Positions 27,048 through 35,995 are shown, counted from the stretch's first letter. The stretch: 64,000 bases of DNA from Streptomyces sp. NBC_01775 (GCF_035917675.1 NZ_CP109105.1:186001-250000); one strand, 5' to 3'. Made by a program: numbers and translations. Notes: a model not told the origin generated them from the sequence alone.

Positions 27048-28045
27048 CCTGTAGGAGGCCAGGACGTTACTTACGGCTGCCTGGAGTCGCGATGCTGGAG
27101 GTTTTCCATCGGTGGCGCTGTGGGGCCGGTGATAGTTGTAGTGGATGTTCCAGGCTCCGAGGGCCTCGGGGCGCTGGTCCTCTGAGGTCCAAGTGCGGGC
27201 GTAGAGGAAATCCTCGGAGATGATCCGGTTGTAGCGCTCTACTTTGCCGTTGTGGCGAGGCGTGTATGGGGTGATGCGCTGATGCCGAGACCCAAGCAGT
27301 GCGCGGGCGAAGGCCCCAGCGCGGTAGCACGCCCCGTTGTCCGTGATGATCCGCTCGATGTGGGCAATGCCGTGCGCGGCGAACCAGGCACGGGCTCGGT
27401 GCACGAACGCGATCGCCGTGACGGCCTTCTCGTCTGAGAGTGCTTCGGTGTAGGCAAGGCGGGAGTAGCCGTCGATCGCGGAGTGCAGGTAGACGTAGCC
27501 TCCGCGCTGGGTCTTTCGCTTCGAGCGTTCGGCGAACTTGGCTCCGTCAGATCCGCGGCCGTGTGCACGCCACCCTCCGCCGTCGGGGATGCGCCCGACC
27601 TTCTTCACGTCGATGTGGACCATGTGCCCGGGACGCAACGCGCGATGATCTTGCGCGGTTCGCGGTTGGTTTCACCGTTGGGGTCGATGAAGCGACGATG
27701 ATTGAGGCCGAGTGCCGCGAGGTGACGAGTTACAGTGCGCCGGCCGATCTGGATTCCGTCTGCTTCGAGCTCAAAGGCGATCCGCGAGGCCGACCATTTA
27801 TGGGTACGACGCATCTCTTCGATCCGGGTGACAACCGTCGGGTCCGTCGCCGCGGGTTGGTGCTGGGGCGTGGAGGTTCGGTCGACCAGCCCGAGTTCAC
27901 CGTAGCGCCGGTACCGGTTTATCCACTTTGACGCGGTCGCGCGGGAGATCCCCATCTCTGCCGCGACATGGGCGATCGGCTGGGTCTGGCAACGAGCGAT
28001 AAGCCGACGTCGGCCCTCTGGCGTCAGTGGCGCGTTCTTATGCAT
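27048..28045 (-). pseudogene. IS481-family transposase with one frameshift
   Basis: The first frame (from ATG 28045) has an N-terminal HTH: LTPEGRRRLIARCQTQPIAH, then VAAEMGISRATASKWINRYR, and the linker HKWSASRIAFELEADGIQIG. It breaks off at about 27635 after REPRKIIA. The next frame continues RPGHMVHIDVKKVGRIPDGG and carries the rve DDE core: Asp in HIDVKK, Asp in ERIITDNGACY, Glu in NGKVERYNR, then RPHSATDGKPPASRL. One missing base rejoins them. Terminal repeats were not found by eye. The start codon overlaps the stop of the next gene upstream (ATGCATAA). Confidence 0.85.
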
Positions 28046-28532
28046 CGCGCGTCCCGTCTTCCGCTGATGCGTATGTCTTGATTCGGGCTGTGTGGCCTGG
28101 GATGTGGGTGGTGGCGCGGAGTGCGATCAGGTCCTGCCAGGGCATGTGCTGTTCGGGAAGGGGGGCGCCGGCACGGTCGAAGAGACGCAGGAGCACGGGA
28201 CTGTCAGCCGCCTGGTCGGGGACGACGCCGAGTGCCTCGCGGAGCGCGTGGGCATGGTCGCGGACCATCGCAACGCGTTGCCGATGAGTGGTGGAAGCGA
28301 TGAGCTCGGCGATCACGCCCTGGTCCATTGCGTCCTGAATGTCGACGATGGCATGGCGTCCGCGGTGGATGTCGCGGGCCGCTTCGGTGAGGAGTGGGTC
28401 GCTGAGCGCGATATGGCTCAACGTCCAGTCGATGTCCTCGCGCGCTGATGCTGCGTAGCCTGCTGTGTCCGGAATTGACTCGGCGAGCCTGAGGAGGTTT
28501 CGGTAGGCGGCCTCGAGTTCAGTGGTGTCCAT
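28038..28532 (-). CDS. 164-aa hypothetical protein
   Basis: From ATG 28532: MDTTELEAAYRNLLRLAESI, then SAREDIDWTLSHIALSDPLL and HRGRHAIVDIQDAMDQGVIA, and a C-terminal LIALRATTHIPGHTARIKTY. It is acidic and mostly helical, with no enzyme motif. It lies 29 bp downstream of the MFS gene on the same strand, so it is probably co-transcribed, and its last codons overlap the transposase start. Confidence 0.6.
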   Translation of the reverse strand: MDTTELEAAYRNLLRLAESIPDTAGYAASAREDIDWTLSHIALSDPLLTEAARDIHRGRHAIVDIQDAMDQGVIAELIASTTHRQRVAMVRDHAHALREALGVVPDQAADSPVLLRLFDRAGAPLPEQHMPWQDLIALRATTHIPGHTARIKTYASAEDGTRDA

Positions 28533-28561
28533 GGGCCCTCCAAGGTGTGGGGTGATCCGGG

Positions 28562-29842
28562 CTACTTGCTGAGCACTGCGGCGGTGTCGCGGTTGGTGCG
28601 GGAGAGTGCGGCGAGCACGAGCAGGCACAAGAGGGCGACGACTCCGGCGAACCAGGTCATGGCCGTGGCGAGGTCGAAGATGGTGGCCAGGACGCCGACA
28701 CCGAGCACGGGTAGTCCTACGCCGGTGTAGACGATGACGTAGAAGCTGGAGAGCACCTCGGCGTGCCGGGTGGAAGGGGCATTGTTGTTCACGGTGGTGA
28801 GGCCGCCGAGGAACACCAGCCCGTGGCCGGCCCCGGCGAGGACGGCGGCGGCCAGCAGCAGTTCGAGCGAGGGTGTGTTCCCGACCATCACGAGCAGCCC
28901 CAGTCCCGCTGCCAGGATTGGCAGTCCAGCGAGCTGAAGATGGCGCGGACGCCGTCCGTAGGTGATGAGTTGGACAGCGACAGAGCTGGCCAGCATGAGC
29001 GCTGAGGTACCTCCGCCAAGAAGCAGGTTCGTACTGCCCGTCAGCGTCGCCACGTAGGTCGGAATGAGGGTGAGGAAGAGCCCGATGACCCCGAAGGCGA
29101 GGAAGTTGGCGCTTCCGCTGGTCATGAACACTGTTCGCATGGCGGCCGGAATCTGAGGTCGTCGAGGACGCCACTGTGTCGCCTGGCGGGTCGAGGGCAT
29201 CCGCGTGACCGCGACGGCCGCGGGAATGAGGAGCACGATCTCAACGGCGAACGGCGTCACATCGGGAGCAGTTGCGTACTCGGCGATCAGCCCTCCCAGC
29301 ACCGGTCCCAGGCCCAGGCCGCCGACTGACGCCACCGTGGTGACCAGCGCGGCCTTGCGGCGGCTGCCGGTGGGTTCGAGTTCGCTGAGCGCAGCTGTCA
29401 GAGCTCCGGATGCCGCCCCAACCGAGAGGCCCTGCAAGATACGGGCGGCGAAAAGCCACCCGGTGTTGGTGGCCAGCGCGAACGCGAGTGATCCCACGGC
29501 CGCCAACATCAGAGCTGGCAGCAGGACCCGGCGTCGCCCGATCGCATCGGAGAGTGGGCCGGCCACGAGCAGGGATGGGACGAGGGTCGCGACGTAGACG
29601 GCGAAGATCAGCGTGACGACGAACGGGGAGAACCCGAACGCCGTTTCGTAGCTGCGATACAGCGGTGTGGGCAGGTTGGTCCCGGTAAGCAGGATCAGCA
29701 GCGCGTACGCCGTCGCCCAGAACCTCCACCGGCTCGCCCCGGCGGCCATCCGTGCGCGGGCACCCGATGCTGCTGAGCCCGCAGGCTGAACCACACTCTG
29801 AGCGCCGTCGTCGGCCGCCCTGCCACCATGCCTCATGTTCAT
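28562..29842 (-). CDS. MFS transporter (drug-efflux type)
   Basis: 426 residues from ATG 29842 (ATG 29836 also possible). About twelve hydrophobic segments are visible. The cytoplasmic loop 2-3 motif is GPLSDAIGRRRVLLPALMLA and a motif-C-like stretch is GGLGLGPVLGGLIAEY. This is a 12-helix major facilitator of the efflux group, in the cytoplasmic membrane. It is divergent from an ArsR-type regulator with shared operators, so it is probably induced by the compound it exports. The substrate is unknown. Confidence 0.9.
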   Translation of the reverse strand: MNMRHGGRAADDGAQSVVQPAGSAASGARARMAAGASRWRFWATAYALLILLTGTNLPTPLYRSYETAFGFSPFVVTLIFAVYVATLVPSLLVAGPLSDAIGRRRVLLPALMLAAVGSLAFALATNTGWLFAARILQGLSVGAASGALTAALSELEPTGSRRKAALVTTVASVGGLGLGPVLGGLIAEYATAPDVTPFAVEIVLLIPAAVAVTRMPSTRQATQWRPRRPQIPAAMRTVFMTSGSANFLAFGVIGLFLTLIPTYVATLTGSTNLLLGGGTSALMLASSVAVQLITYGRRPRHLQLAGLPILAAGLGLLVMVGNTPSLELLLAAAVLAGAGHGLVFLGGLTTVNNNAPSTRHAEVLSSFYVIVYTGVGLPVLGVGVLATIFDLATAMTWFAGVVALLCLLVLAALSRTNRDTAAVLSK

Positions 29843-29849
29843 GGTTGCC

Positions 29850-29885
29850 GAACATAGCAGATGTTCGTGCACGCTGAACATGTTC
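29850..29885. promoter_or_regulatory. tandem GAACAT operators between MFS and ArsR genes
   Basis: GAACAT-AGCAG-ATGTTC (29850-29866) and the palindrome GAACATGTTC (29876-29885) lie in the 58 bp between the divergent starts. Both share the half-site GAACAT. This fits two ArsR-dimer sites overlapping both promoters. Confidence 0.75.
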
Positions 29886-29900
29886 GGTAGAGTGGGAGTC

Positions 29901-30248
29901 ATGGCCAGTAGGACTGCAACCAAGCTCGTGCACCCAGCCCCCGGCGAGGTGGAGTTCACGGTCGTCCTGGCAGCACTCAGCGACCCGGTCCGATTGGCCA
30001 TCGTTGCGCGGCTCGCCCAGGTCGAACCCGAAGGCGAACTGGCCTGTACGACATTCGCGCTGCCCGTCAGCAAGTCAACCCAAAGCGGCCACTTCAAGAC
30101 CCTCCGCGAAGCGGGAGTGATCTACCAGCGAGACGAAGGCACCAGGCGCCTGAACCGACTCCGGCGTACCGACCTCGACAATCGCTTTCCCGGGCTCCTC
30201 GACCTCGCCATCCCGCAAGGACACAACATCATCAAGAGCTGGACATAA
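29901..30248 (+). CDS. ArsR-family winged-helix regulator
   Basis: 115 residues from ATG 29901. The HTH reads VVLAALSDPVRLAIVARLAQ with SKSTQSGHFKTLREAGVIY as the recognition region and GTRRLNRLRR as the wing. There is a single Cys in ELACTTF but no metal-binding ELCVC motif, so it more likely senses a small organic molecule. It is divergent from the MFS exporter with operators between. Confidence 0.85.
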   Translation: MASRTATKLVHPAPGEVEFTVVLAALSDPVRLAIVARLAQVEPEGELACTTFALPVSKSTQSGHFKTLREAGVIYQRDEGTRRLNRLRRTDLDNRFPGLLDLAIPQGHNIIKSWT

Positions 30249-30284
30249 CCACTACGCAGGCGTCAACAACCTCATGTCCAACAA

Positions 30285-30540
30285 CATCTAGGACCCCGGC
30301 GAGCATCGTGACGAACAGTTTGGCCTGCGGGTCGTCGGCCGCGAGATCGAAGCCGGACCATGCGCCGGTGGCGATGTGCAGGTGCAGGCCGCGCCGCTGT
30401 AGGGCTTCCCGGATCTGGATGACATCCTTGGTCGAGCGGAACAGCCGCGCGGCGTCCGCGATGCGGATGGTGTCGCCGACCGCTGCTTCATCGAGCAACT
30501 GGCGGAATCCGGATCGGTTGATCGCGTAGACGATTCTCGG
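30285..30540 (-). pseudogene. serine recombinase (resolvase) catalytic-domain fragment
   Basis: Reads INRSGFRQLLDEAAVGDTIR, then IADAARLFRSTKDVIQIREA, HIATGAWSGFDLAADDPQAK and FVTMLAGVLD. This is the middle of the resolvase/invertase catalytic domain, with the R-L-x-R-S-T-x-D motif. The N-terminal catalytic Ser region is gone where the CRISPR-like relic begins, and the DNA-binding domain is missing. Confidence 0.6.
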
Positions 30541-30730
30541 TCGCCCTGGAGGGCGACCGCCACCCTCCGGGGCGACCGAGGATCGCAACCACACCGGCCC
30601 GGCGTAGATGGGCCACAGGATGTTGTGGCGGTCGTCCTCCGCGTCCTCCGGGGCGACTGGGGATCGCAACCTCGCCCTGGTCGACGACGAGGGCCACGAC
30701 GCGGGGTGGCGGTCGTCCTCCGTAGCCGAC
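30539..30730 (+). CRISPR. relic of the second CRISPR type, about three decayed repeats
   Basis: Repeat-like segments end CCTCCGGGGCGACCGAGG then ATCGCAAC at 30589, and CCTCCGGGGCGACTGGGG then ATCGCAAC at 30670. A third start GTGGCGGTCGTCCTCCG lies at about 30706. The first has an extra GGTCGCCCTGGAGGGCGACC palindrome, and the second carries an extra TCCTCCGCG. Spacer-like gaps are about 35 and 34 nt. The same repeat type is seen at 21291-21388. No cognate cas genes are in the window. Confidence 0.55.
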
Positions 30731-30734
30731 GTGG

Positions 30735-30940
30735 TGGGGTGCGGCGTCGCGGGCAGGCATGAACTTGGCGAGGCCGCGGACGTGCCCGACGGCCTGGTGC
30801 GCGTCGTCGGAGACGGTGAGCGCGACGTGTCCCAGGCGGCCCCAGGGTGTGCCGGGTCTGGCCTGGGCCACCCAGTTCCAGGGGATCGTCTTGACAGCGT
30901 AGGTAGCGATGATCCGCTCGTACCCGTCGCCGGGCTATCC
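30735..30940 (-). pseudogene. isoaspartyl-type methyltransferase fragment
   Basis: Reads GYERIIATYAVKTIPWNWVA, then QARPGTPWGRLGHVALTVSD and AVGHVRGLAKFMPARD. This matches part of a PCMT-like protein methyltransferase. The usual residues between ARPG and PWGR (ARIVA in the second copy) are missing. A related, separately broken copy lies at 45990-46470. Confidence 0.55.
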
Positions 30941-31084
30941 GGAACCAGACCCCCGGCACACGCCGCCCTAGCAGCAGCGCCTTGCCCTCCCGCCACCGCC
31001 GCTCACCGAGCCACGGACCGCCGGAAGATCAGCGGCTCGCAACGATCTGGATACTCAACCCCGTTGATGGAACGATGAGTTGGG

Positions 31085-33067
31085 ATGAAAGGTGGGGGTT
31101 TCGTGCAGGAGGACAGGCGGCGGATCCAGACAGCGGTGCTGGGCAGCGCGGACTCGGACGAGCCGCTGATGCTGCCCCTGGAAGCGATCGAGCTGGACGT
31201 CTTCCGTCAGATACATGAGCACGACACGTTCTGGTGCGGGCTGCTGCTCGGGGGCTGCGGCGGCCAGCTGACCACCAAGCTCTACACCGATCGGGTCTGT
31301 CACTTCGCCCACCATCCCGGCCCGGATGGTCTGCCGCACGAGTGTGGGCGGCGTGCTCGCGGAGTGGCCAGCGCCGACCACCTGTACGTCAAGGCCGCTG
31401 CCCGCACGTGGCTCCAGGACCAGGGGGCGCAGGTCCGCTTCGACTTCGCCCGTCCGGACGGGGCGCCGATCGGATCGGTCGTGGACATCGAGTCGCCGCG
31501 TGGCGCGCTGCGCGTGCACCTGGACCAGGCGGTGCCGCCCTCGTGGGACGAAGGCCGCGAGCCGGTGCTGGGGGTGTCGGTGCCGGTCGACCGGGACACG
31601 CTGGTCGACCGCTGGTATGTGCACCGTATCCGGCTGGAGAGCGAGGGCACCACGCGGCGCGTCCGGCTCGGCACCGAGGCGTTTGCACGGGCCACCGAGT
31701 GGTTCGGGCTGGCCGAGTGCGGCCTGTCCGAGCGGGGGCTGACAACACCGGCCGTCGAACGGATCGTCCAGGCCCGCCGAACACCCCCGCCCACAGGACG
31801 GCCCGGCAGAGTCGAGAGGGTGCCTCCCCTGCAGGCCCATGTCGAGTTGCTGCTGCGCCGCCTGGCCGGCGCACAAAGACAGCGGTCCGTGGCCATGATG
31901 GAACGGGCCTGCCGAGACATCGAAGCTGTGGGCGATGTGGATGAGTCACAACGGGCGCTCCTTGACCGCGCACTCCAGGACGCGCACCGCTGGCTGGAAG
32001 AAGAGACCCGGGCCCGCCGTGCGCTGTTCTTCGGTTTGGAGGAGGCGGTGCGCGCGCAGGACACTCCGACGGTCCGCGAGCTGCTGAAACGGGCCACAGC
32101 GATGGAGGACCGCACGGAGAGCGAGGATGCCGCCATCGAGGCGGCCCGCGGGCACTGCACGGTGGTCGCGCAGCGCGTCGTCAAGGAGGCGGCGGCCAAG
32201 CGCTTACGGAAGGGCCTGGGCGCGCTCAACCATAATGGCGGCCACAGCCTTCTCGGGCCCCAGCTGAGCAGCCAGGTGGCGAAACTTGTGCGGGCGCTGG
32301 CCGAGGCGGGCGACCTCGTCACGGCTGGGGAGAGAGAGCAGATTGCGGAGTGGAAAGCCCTCGCGGCCAAGCGGGTCGAGAGCGCCGAGCGCGCCGCCCG
32401 CAAGCCGGCGGCGGGTCACGAGAGGGCGCGCAGCCAGCCGAGGCCAAAGCGAGGGCGGGCTCAGGGAAGGCACGCTTCCTCCAATGGCGTTCAGGAACTG
32501 CTGGACGACCTGGAGCGCAAACGCAACGTCATCAGCGGGAAAGGGCTGCGGCGCAGGGTGACCCGGCTGGAGGAGTGCGCCGCCCCGGTCATGTCCTCCC
32601 TGACTCCGCAACAGCAGGAAGCCATCGCCCGGTGGAAGCGCGAAGCCGCCGACAGCGTGCCCGCCCCGGAGCCGGGCAGGCACCAGTCGAAGGCGTCGGT
32701 GCCTGCCTCGCCTCCACGGGCCCGCACCACGGCGCGAAGCGACTTCGCCCGCGCCCGGTCCGAACCGGAGTTGGCCGCCGCGGTCCGCGATGTCCTCGAA
32801 CACGCGGCCCGACTGGGCAAGACCGTTACCTGGCCGCGGCTGTGCGCCTCAGTCAAGGGCCTGGCGGGGCTGTCGGAGGATAGCCAGCGCGCCGCACTGC
32901 GTCAGGCCGGGAACGTGCCCGGCCAGCCCGGACTCGCGCTCAGCGCTCTGATCACCACCGAGACAGGCGATCCTCATCCCCTCCACCGCGGCTTCGCCCC
33001 CGTTGGGAGTGATCAGACGGCCTGGCGCAGCAGTGTCCAGCAAGTCCACCGCCACTACCGGACGTAG
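31085..33067 (+). CDS. CoiA-like nuclease-domain protein, 660 aa
   Basis: Starts MKGGGFVQEDRRRIQTAVLG. Residues about 35-120 (FWCGLLLGGCGGQLTTKLYT, CHFAHHPGPDGLPHECGRR, SADHLYVKAAARTWLQDQGA) resemble the N-terminus of competence CoiA-type proteins, which pair a Cys/His cluster with a PD-(D/E)XK-like nuclease fold. The middle (about 260-450) is a long charged helical region. A basic linker with PAAGHERARSQPRPKRGR leads to a small C-terminal domain (AAVRDVLEHAARLGKTVTWP...). The frame is intact. It lies just outside the left end of the Tn3 transposon. It is probably a nucleic-acid enzyme; a role in DNA uptake or defence is open. Confidence 0.6.
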   Translation: MKGGGFVQEDRRRIQTAVLGSADSDEPLMLPLEAIELDVFRQIHEHDTFWCGLLLGGCGGQLTTKLYTDRVCHFAHHPGPDGLPHECGRRARGVASADHLYVKAAARTWLQDQGAQVRFDFARPDGAPIGSVVDIESPRGALRVHLDQAVPPSWDEGREPVLGVSVPVDRDTLVDRWYVHRIRLESEGTTRRVRLGTEAFARATEWFGLAECGLSERGLTTPAVERIVQARRTPPPTGRPGRVERVPPLQAHVELLLRRLAGAQRQRSVAMMERACRDIEAVGDVDESQRALLDRALQDAHRWLEEETRARRALFFGLEEAVRAQDTPTVRELLKRATAMEDRTESEDAAIEAARGHCTVVAQRVVKEAAAKRLRKGLGALNHNGGHSLLGPQLSSQVAKLVRALAEAGDLVTAGEREQIAEWKALAAKRVESAERAARKPAAGHERARSQPRPKRGRAQGRHASSNGVQELLDDLERKRNVISGKGLRRRVTRLEECAAPVMSSLTPQQQEAIARWKREAADSVPAPEPGRHQSKASVPASPPRARTTARSDFARARSEPELAAAVRDVLEHAARLGKTVTWPRLCASVKGLAGLSEDSQRAALRQAGNVPGQPGLALSALITTETGDPHPLHRGFAPVGSDQTAWRSSVQQVHRHYRT

Positions 33068-33266
33068 CTGCCCCGGGGAACGCCGACTGCGCCGGGGCGA
33101 CAACGTCGGGGACGCGGCGCGCACCTACCCGCTTCGGTGCCCTTTTTGGCGTGACCGCACCGCTGGCCCTGAGCTGTTTGCGATCCCCGGCCCTGATGGC
33201 GCGGTGTCCGAGCGGGCCGGGCGGCTGGGGAAAGGTGCTGTCGGGCTTGTGGCGAACGGGTGAGGC

Positions 33267-33304
33267 GGCCCTGTTCTCCCGAAGCTGCCGCGAAGTGACA
33301 AGTA
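33267..33304 (+). repeat. left 38-bp terminal inverted repeat of the Tn3 element
   Basis: GGCCCTGTTCTCCCGAAGCT then GCCGCGAAGTGACAAGTA; exact reverse complement of 44508-44545. The target duplication GAGGC precedes it. Confidence 0.95.
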
Positions 33305-33306
33305 AC

Positions 33307-34314
33307 TCAGCGTGTCGTTAGGGCCTTGGCTTCTGTGCGAGGTTCAGGCACCTCGCTGCCGGTGAGGGCGGCGAAGTCGACGTGGGCCTGTTCGATGGCT
33401 TCGGGGTACGCCACCCGTTTCTCGTTCTCGGCGAGTGCGCGGTAGATGCTGGCGACGGACGGGCTCTGCCCCTTGCGCTTGCCGGTAGGGATGATCAGGT
33501 CGGGCTGGATCTGCTCGACGGACTCGCCGTTCGCCCGCCTGAGGAGCACGGTGTGCAGCATGTCCTCGGTGATGACTGGCGGCCGGCCGCCGTGCTTGCC
33601 CTTGCGTGCCGCGGTGTCGAGCCCTTCCAGGGTCGACTCCCGGATGTTCTCCCGCTCGGTCTCCGCCATCGCTGCGAAGAACGCGAAGAGCAGCTTCCCT
33701 GGACCGGTGGGGTCGTAGATGCCGGGCAGGGGTCCGGCCAGCATCTCCAGGACCAGGCCGTGGGCGGTGAGGTGGTCGGCGAGGGCGGTGAGTTCGGCGG
33801 CGTCGCGGCCGAGCCGCTTCATCTCGTAGACGGTGAAGATGACCCGGCAGTGCGGGGCGTGCGCCTTGACCTCTCGCGCCGTCCGCAGTGCCTCCTCGAA
33901 CTTCGGCCGGACCCGTACCCGGGTGCTGATCTTCTCGCTGAAGATTTTGTCCCTCGGGATGCCGTGCTTGCTGAGTGCGTCGAGCTGGGAGTCGAGTTCC
34001 TGCCCGAGCGTCGAGCAGCGGGCGTACCCGATGCGGATGTCCGCGCTCGGCAGGGCCGGGTCGATCGGCGCCGGGGGCGGGGTGCCCGGCCGCCACGGCC
34101 GGCCCGGTCCGCGGTCGGCGGGGGTCGGCACCCGCAACGCCTTCTTCAGCCGGGGCACCATCGTGAAGCGGCGGGTGTGGTAGGCGGAGGCCACCGCGCC
34201 ACCGCGCGAGCGGCACGGCGAGCCGGGCTGCGCGTCACACTTCGGGCAGGTGTGCTGTTCGACGTCGTCCGCGTCCGACCGGTCGGTCGGGGAAGGCTGC
34301 TGAGGGTCCGTCAT
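33307..34314 (-). CDS. tnpR: serine resolvase of the Tn3 element
   Basis: 335 residues from ATG 34314. A short N-terminal zinc-finger-like CPKCDAQPGSPCRSRGG (as in other actinobacterial DNA-interacting proteins) precedes the resolvase domain IRIGYARCSTLGQELDSQLD, whose Ser in RCST is the likely nucleophile. KRLGRDAAELTALADHLTAH and FAAMAETERENIRESTLEGL follow. A C-terminal HTH includes KGKHGGRPPVITEDML and SPSVASIYRALAE. It should resolve cointegrates at a res site. It is the first gene inside the left terminal repeat. Confidence 0.88.
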   Translation of the reverse strand: MTDPQQPSPTDRSDADDVEQHTCPKCDAQPGSPCRSRGGAVASAYHTRRFTMVPRLKKALRVPTPADRGPGRPWRPGTPPPAPIDPALPSADIRIGYARCSTLGQELDSQLDALSKHGIPRDKIFSEKISTRVRVRPKFEEALRTAREVKAHAPHCRVIFTVYEMKRLGRDAAELTALADHLTAHGLVLEMLAGPLPGIYDPTGPGKLLFAFFAAMAETERENIRESTLEGLDTAARKGKHGGRPPVITEDMLHTVLLRRANGESVEQIQPDLIIPTGKRKGQSPSVASIYRALAENEKRVAYPEAIEQAHVDFAALTGSEVPEPRTEAKALTTR

Positions 34315-34477
34315 GGCCCCGGATTTTCGCACAATGCAAGTCTCAGAAGGGGGTCCGTCCCGCTTTTGAGTGAGAACGGGTTCTGAGAACGAATCCGGGT
34401 CCGGCGAGGGTTCGGTGGCCTGCTGTTGATCTTGCTCGCGCAAAGGGTCGTTTGTGAGAGCCGGGCGTCGACTTCGG
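34315..34477. promoter_or_regulatory. candidate res site of the Tn3 element
   Basis: 163 bp upstream of the resolvase gene, where Tn3 elements keep their resolution site. It contains repeated GAACG words (GAGAACGGGTTCTGAGAACG, 34370-34389) and a degenerate pair CGCACAATGCAA/TGCTCGCGCAAA (about 34329 and 34432). Boundaries are not certain. Confidence 0.4.
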
Positions 34478-35286
34478 TCAGAGAGGCAGGTCGGCGGCGA
34501 AGGCGGTGATGGCCTCGGCGAGGGCGTGGGGGCCCGTGAGGAAGGCGTCGTGGGCTTCGCCGGGGATCTCGACGAGGCGGGCGTCGGGCAGGGCCTTGTG
34601 CAGGCGGCGGGAGACGTCGGTCAGCCAGCGGGGGCTGAGTTCGCCGATCACGAGGAGGGTCGGGATGTTGAGGGTGGCGAAGCGGGTGAGGTCGTCGCCG
34701 AAGCTGTCCATCGCGCGCATCTCGCGGGCCCATGTCGGGGTCATGGACGCACGGATGGCCCAGAACGGGGTCTGGCGGAACTCCTCGATGGCCTCGTCGG
34801 GGAACTTCAGGAAGTTCCGCAGCCCGAGGGTGAGGGCCTGATCGAGGTCGCCTGCCTGGACGGCCTCCTCAAAGGGAGCGATGGCGTCGCCGCCGACGGG
34901 GCCGCCCAGCGGGATCGGGGGCTCGTAGAGGATGAACGCTGCCGGGAGCTGGTGCAGGGCGTGAGCGAGGGTGACCAGTCCGCCGTAGGAGTGGCCGAGC
35001 AGGATCGCGTCAGGGCCGGCGAGGTCGAGGATGGCGGCAATGTCGTCGGCCTCCTGCTGGATGGTGTGCTCGCTGTGGTCGCCGCTGGCGCCCCGGCCGC
35101 GGCGGTCGATCGCGTAGGTGGTGAAGTGCGGGGCCAGCAGGTCGGCGAGGATCTGCCAGTCCTGGGCGGCGTTGAGGGCGCCGGGGGAGACGATCAAAGG
35201 GCGGCCCTGGCCGGTGACCGTGACGGCGATCTTTGTGCCGTCGGTGGAGGTGACGTGGGCCTGGCGGCGGGGGGAGCGGCAGTCAT
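34478..35286 (-). CDS. alpha/beta hydrolase, transposon cargo; start disturbed by a frameshift
   Basis: About 270 residues. The fold is clear: GQGRPLIVSPGALNAAQDWQ, YAIDRRGRGASG, nucleophile elbow LLGHSYGGLVT, an acidic residue in LLVIGELSPRWL, and a His in GEAHDAFLTGP. The natural ATG at 35286 has a good GGAAG site. It is out of frame with the enzyme by one base at a run of six G (35269-35274); seven would make it fit. An in-frame ATG at 35365 exists but gives an odd N-terminus. Either the gene is silenced or the run is miscounted. It is divergent from a PadR-type regulator. Confidence 0.75.
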
Positions 35287-35373
35287 GATCTTCTTCCTTG
35301 TGCGGCCGGGCGGGCAGCCCGCCCGGGCTGGCCTTGCAGGCGGTACGGAGGAGGCGCCTCCGCATTCACCGTA

Positions 35374-35405
35374 ACATCGAAACGATGTACACATCGTTTC
35401 GATGT
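35374..35405. promoter_or_regulatory. perfect 15-bp inverted-repeat operator
   Basis: ACATCGAAACGATGT-AC-ACATCGTTTCGATGT between the hydrolase and the PadR-type gene. Each arm is itself nearly palindromic. It is probably the regulator's binding site, and the right arm ends 15 bp before the regulator's ATG. Confidence 0.8.
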
Positions 35406-35419
35406 GTGATCCTGGAGTC

Positions 35420-35980
35420 ATGCTTGAACTCGCGATACTCGGCTTCCTCGCCGCAGGCCCCCTGCCCGGTCACGAGCTGCGCCGCCGCATCACGCACCTG
35501 ACCGGCTACAGCCGTCCGGTCAGCGACGGCACCCTCTACCCGGCGATCAACCGGCTGACGAAGGCTGGCCTCATCGAACGGCGCCCCGCCCCCGAGGCCG
35601 GCGGCGGCCGGTACGTGCTGAACCTGACCACGGCAGGACGCGAGGACATACTGCGGCGGCTGCGGGAACCTGCCGAGCACGAGATCACCGACTTCTCCCG
35701 CTGGTTCACGATCCTGGCGTTCCTCTCGCTGCTGCCCGACAGTGCCGAGCAGCACGCCGTGCTGCGCCGCCGTCTGGACTTCCTGGAGACCCCCGCCAGC
35801 TTCTTCTACGACGGCGACACCCCGCTGCGCGCCGAGCAGGTCACCGACCCCTATCGGCGCGGCATGCTGCTCACCGCCCGCGCAACCAGCCGCGCAGAAC
35901 GCGCCTGGCTCCACGAGATCCTGGACGGCGACGGCATCCGGGCAGCGGACGAACAGCTCCACCCGCAGACCCACCCGTGA
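35420..35980 (+). CDS. PadR-family regulator
   Basis: 186 residues from ATG 35420, behind GGAG. The PadR winged helix is plain: LELAILGFLAAGPLPGHELR, then GTLYPAINRLTKAGLIER, and the wing GGGRYVLNLTTAGRE. The C-terminal helical domain is of the Vir-like type (RWFTILAFLSLLPDSAEQHA). An earlier in-frame start at 35402 would lie in the operator. It likely represses itself and the divergent hydrolase, and perhaps the oxidoreductase 15 bp downstream. Confidence 0.88.
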   Translation: MLELAILGFLAAGPLPGHELRRRITHLTGYSRPVSDGTLYPAINRLTKAGLIERRPAPEAGGGRYVLNLTTAGREDILRRLREPAEHEITDFSRWFTILAFLSLLPDSAEQHAVLRRRLDFLETPASFFYDGDTPLRAEQVTDPYRRGMLLTARATSRAERAWLHEILDGDGIRAADEQLHPQTHP

Positions 35981-35995
35981 TCGGAAGGACTGAAC

